Source: an uncultured Clostridia bacterium
Lineage (GTDB): Bacteria > Bacillota > Clostridia > Christensenellales > Borkfalkiaceae
Assembly: GCA_934247225.1 (NCBI GenBank)
Contig: CAKQJE010000016.1
Location: 1 to 56,419 of the forward strand
Direction of reading: 5' to 3'
Length of the DNA stretch: 56,419 bases
Below the pieces are notes generated by a model. That model saw nothing but the letters and a program-made list of their open reading frames with translations, did not search any database and was not told where the DNA came from. Below, piece after piece: positions 52,331 through 56,419 of this stretch (position 1 is the first letter of the stretch; each line of letters opens with the position of its first letter). The position numbers and the translations under genes were made by a program.

Positions 52331-53962
52331 CTATTTAAAATATTTCGGCATTTTTTCCTGCGGTTTTCTTTTTTCCGCTCGCTCCGCAATCGCCGTTTTA
52401 TCAAGCGAAGTCTTGTCAAAATCGATTTCCACTTCAATATATGATTTCGGTTTTTTGTGGGATAATACTACTAACGTCTCAACGTGCTTTGTTTGCGGGA
52501 ACATATCGTACGGTCTGACGCTTTCGATTTTGTAGAAACCATTTTCTTCGCCATCATTCGACATAACCCCCGACTTGTCCGATAATCCGCCCGAAAGCTT
52601 ATCCGAAGTGTTTTCCGAAAGCTTATCCGAAGTGTTTTCCGAAAGCTTATCCACGGCGTTTTCCGCGCGTTTCAGTTCGTTTCCTTCGCGAACAAGCGTT
52701 CCCGTCAGCAATCCCAGATCCCTCGATAAAGTCTGCGGCGAACACGATATGTAAACGATTCTTTCGGGAAGGGTTTCTTTTATAACGGAGATAAGCTTCT
52801 CGTCCACACCCTGCCGCGGCGGGTCGAGGACAAGCACGCATTTCGCCCCCGTTGCCTTTTCCCTTCTCATAACGATCGGCAAAGCCTCTTCGCAAGGCGC
52901 GCAGATATTTTCCATTTTATCGCCGAGACCGTTAAATTTTTTAAGTTCGTCGGCGCAATTGACGGCTTCGCGGACTATTTCGATTCCTATCGCTTTTTTT
53001 GCCCTGCTCGCAAAAATAGCGGTTAAAAGCCCCGCCCCGCTGTACGCATCGACAACGACCGTTTCGGGGTCGATGTCCGCAGCTCTCACGGCGTCGCGGT
53101 AAATCTTTCTTCTGACGGTGTCGTTCACCTGCATAAACGACTCGGGACCGATTTCGTATTTAACGCCCACGTCGGACGAAACAAGTTTCCCTTTTCCGTG
53201 CAAAAGTATAAATTTTTTACCGAAAATCACGTTCGTATCGTCTCTGTTGATATTTGCGTACAAACTGAAATCGGCAAAACTTTCGGACAGAATTTCTATA
53301 AGTCTGTCCGCCTCGGGCAGTTCTTTGCCGTTGATAACTATCGTAATGATAAGTTTTCCGTCCACGTCTCTTACGACGATGTGTTTTAAAAGCCCCGCCT
53401 TGCTCTCCTCGCTGTAAGCCGTTACGTCGCATTCGGAAATGTAAGTCCGCATGGCTTTTATGATTTTTTTGCACCAATACGGCTGAATGGGGCAATCGTT
53501 TATCGGAACTATCCTATGACTGTTCTGCGCGAAAAAACCTATCGCGATCCCGTATTTTTCCGTTCTTATCGGGAGTTGAAGCTTGTTTCTGTACTCGTAT
53601 TCGAGATCGCTCGGTATCGTCGGCAGAACTTTCTGATCGATAAACGCTATTTTCGACAAGCAATCCTTGACGATTTTTCTTTTTAAAACCAACTGATCCT
53701 TGTATTTGAAATGTTGAAGCTGGCACCCGCCGCATTTTTCGTAAACGGCGCATTTCGGGCGAATTCTTACTTCTGCGGGAACGTAAAGCTCGGTAATTTT
53801 ACCGTAAACGATATTCTTTTTTACTTTCAGAACCTTGTATCTTATTTTTTCCGTAGGCAGCGCGTACGGCACGAAAACCGTGTAATCGCCGTTTTTTAAA
53901 ATTCCTTCGCCGTTCGAGCCTACCCTCTCGACCAAGCCTACATATTCCTCGTTTTTCTCCAT
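52331..53962 (-). CDS. 23S rRNA (uracil-5-)-methyltransferase, RlmD/RumA family
   Basis: A 543-aa RNA m5U methyltransferase. The N-terminus is a TRAM domain (GLVERVGSNGEGIL). A [4Fe-4S] cluster site follows: KCAVYEKCGGC (C71, C77, C80), with a fourth Cys near DCPIQP. The catalytic region has LVLDPPRQGVD and the nucleophile Cys407 in SCSPQTLSRD. It transfers a methyl group from AdoMet to a uridine in 23S rRNA. It is ~90 residues longer than the usual ~450, because of an insert at about 436-476 that contains repeats (DKLSENTS twice) and a charged C-terminal extension. The insert is absent from typical members. It could equally be a tRNA-modifying paralogue. Confidence 0.85.
   Translation of the reverse strand: MEKNEEYVGLVERVGSNGEGILKNGDYTVFVPYALPTEKIRYKVLKVKKNIVYGKITELYVPAEVRIRPKCAVYEKCGGCQLQHFKYKDQLVLKRKIVKDCLSKIAFIDQKVLPTIPSDLEYEYRNKLQLPIRTEKYGIAIGFFAQNSHRIVPINDCPIQPYWCKKIIKAMRTYISECDVTAYSEESKAGLLKHIVVRDVDGKLIITIVINGKELPEADRLIEILSESFADFSLYANINRDDTNVIFGKKFILLHGKGKLVSSDVGVKYEIGPESFMQVNDTVRRKIYRDAVRAADIDPETVVVDAYSGAGLLTAIFASRAKKAIGIEIVREAVNCADELKKFNGLGDKMENICAPCEEALPIVMRREKATGAKCVLVLDPPRQGVDEKLISVIKETLPERIVYISCSPQTLSRDLGLLTGTLVREGNELKRAENAVDKLSENTSDKLSENTSDKLSGGLSDKSGVMSNDGEENGFYKIESVRPYDMFPQTKHVETLVVLSHKKPKSYIEVEIDFDKTSLDKTAIAERAEKRKPQEKMPKYFK
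52593..52664. repeat. 24-bp tandem repeat inside the rRNA methyltransferase gene
   Basis: Two perfect copies (52593-52616, 52617-52640) and one changed copy (52641-52664) of a 24-bp unit beginning GAAAGCTTATCC. The reading frame is kept because 24 is a multiple of three. It encodes the DKLSENTS repeats of the insert. Confidence 0.85.
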
Positions 53963-54054
53963 TTCCTTAGTTCCCCTGTCGACCGCGATTTTTCCGCCGA
54001 CCGTAATTTCGCCTGTAAAAACCGTAATCGACTTTTAAAAGCCCGGCGAAGAAT

Positions 54055-54594
54055 TTAAAATTTCATCCTTTCCGTTAAAACGTCCACCGCGCGCTGAAAT
54101 CTTATCATAAGCAGATCGTACACGATAAAAAGCGCGCCGCCACCGCCGATAATTATCAGATAAATATACTTTTTAACCCATTCTTTCTGCAAAAAGCTTG
54201 CGTCGAACAAAAAGTCGGTGAAAACGTTGTATATAAGTATCATTACGCCGATAAACCATACGAGTTTTATAACGGTTGCGAGAATTTTATTGAAATTTTT
54301 CTCTCTGAAAATGTAATTTATCGTCGGATGCAGCCCGAAAAACAGCCCGTAAACGACGATTATTTCCCAACGCGCCGTCGTTGCGCCGATTAAAATAGCG
54401 GAAAGGCACAACGTCGCCGCATACGTCATAAACCCCGCTTTACAGCTTTTTTTCGCAAGCGGAAGCATAACGCATAAACTCGCCATGAAAATCCCCGAAT
54501 AATCGAGCGCGGGGATAAACGCGCCGAGCGACATAAAAATTATCGAAAACGCCGCCGCGATCGCGGACAGCGCTATAAGTCTCGAATTTTTCAT
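54055..54594 (-). CDS. Integral membrane protein of unknown function
   Basis: A 179-aa protein with about five hydrophobic helices: LIALSAIAAAFSIIFMSLGA, IFMASLCVMLPLAKK, ATLCLSAILIGATTA, LVWFIGVMILIYNVF and YIYLIIIGGGGALFIVYDL. It has no catalytic motif I recognise. The build resembles small substrate-binding membrane subunits (ECF S-component-like), but that is only a shape match. It lies in the same direction as the RlmD-type gene, 92 nt upstream of it, and 40 nt after the J-like gene. Confidence 0.6.
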   Translation of the reverse strand: MKNSRLIALSAIAAAFSIIFMSLGAFIPALDYSGIFMASLCVMLPLAKKSCKAGFMTYAATLCLSAILIGATTARWEIIVVYGLFFGLHPTINYIFREKNFNKILATVIKLVWFIGVMILIYNVFTDFLFDASFLQKEWVKKYIYLIIIGGGGALFIVYDLLMIRFQRAVDVLTERMKF

Positions 54595-54634
54595 TTTTAA
54601 CGACTTCTATTTTTGACGCCTTTTTGACGCCTTT

Positions 54635-55261
54635 TTAACGACAGCTGTTGCAGCAGCAATTAAGCGCGATATTGCAAATAGCCATCTGACAACACCAATC
54701 GAGGCAGGTGTCTCCGCCCATCTGAGGCGCGCCGGTGTCACCCGAAGTGTTTCTGCCGTAGCCCTTGTTGTCCGAATAACTCGTAAAACTCTTGTCGGAA
54801 TCGGACTTTATTTTCTCGGTAAGCTTTTTGTACGCCGTTTTGTATTTTTCGTTGCCGGGATCCATCTGCATGGCGATTTCAAGCTGTTTTTTACTCTCGT
54901 TCGACCATTTTTTCTTATAGAAAACAACCGATTGAAGGTAATGCCACTCGGCGTTTCTTTCGTTGAACGAATCGAGATCGCTCTGCGCGCCCGAAAGGTC
55001 TCCGTTTTTGATTTTTTCCTCGATAGCCTTGAAACCGTCTCCGTAGCTTGCTTCGCCGCGCGCGTTTTCGCGCCTTAAAGCGATGATATCTCTGTACGCG
55101 TTATCGATTTCGGTGAGTTTTTTCGCGGCTTCGTTGCCCGCTTCGCCCTCTAAAAATCTGTCTTCCGCGTATTTCGATCTGATTCTGCCGTAAGCTTCGT
55201 CGAGCTGCTCGTCGGTGCAACCCTCGTCGAGTCCGAACAATTCGTATAAATTATTTGCCAT
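54635..55261 (-). CDS. J-domain-like protein with Cys-rich C-terminus
   Basis: A 208-aa protein. Residues 1-60 look like a J domain (NLYELFGLDEGCTDEQLDEA, then KLTEIDNAYRDI), but the HPD motif needed to stimulate DnaK is absent: the loop reads KYAEDRF. A TPR-like helical part follows (AEWHYLQSVVFYKKKWSNES, about 105-135), then a Ser/Gly linker. The end is very Cys-rich (CLDWCC ... CCCNSCR), with eight Cys in the last ~25 residues, possibly for metal or lipid attachment. It overlaps the DUF5685 gene by 11 nt, and the pair is common in Clostridia. It is probably a scaffold, not a classical co-chaperone. Confidence 0.7.
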   Translation of the reverse strand: MANNLYELFGLDEGCTDEQLDEAYGRIRSKYAEDRFLEGEAGNEAAKKLTEIDNAYRDIIALRRENARGEASYGDGFKAIEEKIKNGDLSGAQSDLDSFNERNAEWHYLQSVVFYKKKWSNESKKQLEIAMQMDPGNEKYKTAYKKLTEKIKSDSDKSFTSYSDNKGYGRNTSGDTGAPQMGGDTCLDWCCQMAICNIALNCCCNSCR

Positions 55262-56165
55262 TTTTCTTTTTATCTTCCTTATTAGTCTTATTGAAAGTTT
55301 TCGAGGTTACCGTCGGTATGCCTCTTAAAATAATATTGCCTAAAAGCGCGGAATCGAATCTGAATTTCATTTCCCCGAACGCTTCTTTAAGTCCCGCAAA
55401 AATATCCGAAAACAGAAAAGACAAATCTTCTCCGCGCTCCTTTACAAGCGTTTTGAAATCGCTTATTTTGCCGAACGAATAAAAAATCGGATTGTAATTT
55501 TTCTCTTTTATGTCCTTGTCGTAATCGTCGAGCGCGTCGATTAAATAAATCCACTTCCCGAGGTAATACAACAGCGAGTCGAGACCGTTTTCTTCGTTTT
55601 TATCCGCAAAATCTTTAACAGCCGGGTTTTTTGCGGCAAGATTTTTAATCGCGAATTGCCCGAGTTCGACCATCATCTGCGCGAACGGCTCGGAAACCTC
55701 GTCGATCCCTTCGCACCGAGCTTTTTCCTTTTCGCGAAGCTCAAAGTATCTTTTTCGGATAATTTCGCCGATTTCGGGATACCTCTTCTCTACTTTTCTG
55801 TTCCCTTTTTTAAAAAACAGTTTTTTGATACTTCCGCCGTTGCCGTCGATAATATCGTCTTCGATTTTATAATACGCCAGAGCAACGTTTATGCAGGCGC
55901 ATATGTCGGTAATTTCGTCCGTCGAGGCGACGGGGCGCGAAATCAGAGGGTGCGCTATGCAACGCTTTTTCTCGATTTTAACGTCCGTTCCCGTTACGTT
56001 ATGGATAAGCGCGGACATAAACGCTATATCGTAGGTCAGACCGAGCCTTGCCCTTTGACCGCACTTTTTCCCGATACTTTTGCACACCGCGCAATAAAGC
56101 GACTTATATAACGTATCATCCTTTATGTACAGATACGGTGTGTCGGGCTTAACGTAACCGAACAT
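55251..56165 (-). CDS. DUF5685 family protein
   Basis: A 304-aa protein of the DUF5685 type. It begins MFGYVKPDTPYLYIKDD and has the family Cys pair YCAVCKSIGKKCG (about 28-40), which may bind a metal. The middle is all-helical with conserved-looking acidic sites (YYKIEDDIIDG and YLIDALDDYDKD), which recall the DDxxD pockets of isoprenoid-binding folds. That link is speculative. It starts at 56165 with GGAG upstream, and its end overlaps the J-like gene by 11 nt. Function is unknown. It heads the small operon that may continue into the membrane protein. Confidence 0.8.
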   Translation of the reverse strand: MFGYVKPDTPYLYIKDDTLYKSLYCAVCKSIGKKCGQRARLGLTYDIAFMSALIHNVTGTDVKIEKKRCIAHPLISRPVASTDEITDICACINVALAYYKIEDDIIDGNGGSIKKLFFKKGNRKVEKRYPEIGEIIRKRYFELREKEKARCEGIDEVSEPFAQMMVELGQFAIKNLAAKNPAVKDFADKNEENGLDSLLYYLGKWIYLIDALDDYDKDIKEKNYNPIFYSFGKISDFKTLVKERGEDLSFLFSDIFAGLKEAFGEMKFRFDSALLGNIILRGIPTVTSKTFNKTNKEDKKKNGK

Positions 56166-56195
56166 TATATTTTCTCCGACTGTTATAATAGAAAT

Positions 56196-56224
56196 ATAAT
56201 ATATTATTCCGTAGTTTTTGTCAA
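56196..56224 (-). promoter_or_regulatory. Promoter of the DUF5685 operon
   Basis: On the minus strand TTGACA (56224-56219), a 17-nt spacer and TATTAT (56201-56196). The transcription start should be near 56189, about 24 nt before the ATG. Confidence 0.75.
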
Positions 56225-56344
56225 TAATATTTCACCCGAGGAGTTTTTTACACAATTCTTTCATTATTGAATTTTCGTCGTTTTCCCCGTTTCCGACGGA
56301 GGAAATAAACAAAACAGAAAATAAAACAAGAATCAAGCATGAAA

Positions 56345-56395
56345 GGCGGGGTACGGAAATTCGGCAACCGAATTTCCGTACCCCGCCCGTTTTTT
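56345..56395 (+). terminator. 20-bp hairpin terminator near the right edge
   Basis: A perfect 20-bp stem (56345-56364 with 56368-56387) closes a CAA loop and is followed by CGTTTTTT on the plus strand. In the minus direction only TTTC follows. No plus-strand gene is visible upstream within 4 kb. It may therefore end a small RNA or serve a minus-strand gene beyond the window in a less perfect way. Confidence 0.7.
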
Positions 56396-56419
56396 AAGCC
56401 GTATTTTATATCAAAACAT

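Noticed and set aside
52593..52664. Short direct repeats that could suggest a CRISPR array
   Set aside because: The units are contiguous without spacers, keep the reading frame and lie inside a gene.

Overview
The window looks like a piece of chromosome from an uncultured Clostridia-like Bacillota, probably a gut anaerobe. The grounds are CUT1 sugar transporters without their own ATPase, lipoproteins with Firmicute-type signals, good Shine-Dalgarno sites, rubrerythrin, InlB-type surface repeats, rhamnosidases, and a DUF5685/J-like gene pair. A Christensenellales-type lineage is a guess only. No rRNA, tRNA or CRISPR array was seen.

Region 1 (1 to about 10.2 kb) is an AT-rich genomic island, and all its genes lie on the minus strand. 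Its core is a compact operon, read right to left: an XRE regulator, a BcgI-like nuclease-methyltransferase, a two-TRD specificity subunit, a Mrr/REase-fold nuclease component, a small middle component, and an SMC/Rad50-like ABC ATPase. The last five genes overlap end to end. I read this as a Type IIB-like restriction-modification system joined to an ABC-three-component (ABC-3C) conflict system. An HNH nuclease gene and a decayed large serine recombinase sit at the right edge, against the terminator of a chromosomal glycan gene.

Region 2 (10.2-28.3 kb) is a glycan and surface-protein locus. One operon carries a CUT1 transporter (binding lipoprotein and two permeases), two surface proteins, a GH-like lipoprotein and a DUF4838 protein. 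Upstream of it lie a large surface repeat protein and two secreted PF13350-type tyrosine/phosphoinositide phosphatases. Each phosphatase gene has the same 33-nt element at the same distance from a TATAAT box, and a divergent AraC regulator sits beside one of them.

Region 3 (28.3-31 kb) holds rubrerythrin and a decayed two-component system (internally deleted kinase, frameshifted response regulator).

Region 4 (31-52 kb) is a second glycan locus: SGNH lipoprotein, CUT1 transporter, GH99/WbsX-like lipoprotein, a 1436-aa repeat protein, GH78 and GH106-like rhamnosidases, an RpiB/LacAB isomerase and a GDPD. It is flanked by a surface GDPD and a divergent AraC regulator. Region 5 (52-56.4 kb) is housekeeping: an RlmD-type rRNA methyltransferase, a membrane protein, a J-like Cys-rich protein and a DUF5685 protein.

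Six surface proteins from regions 2 and 4 end in the same tripartite tail: a GC[GFS]G-type Cys motif, a hydrophobic segment, then a basic end. This looks like a C-terminal sorting signal of the MYXO/SYNERG-CTERM style. With the RM-ABC-3C operon, it is the most interesting feature of the window.
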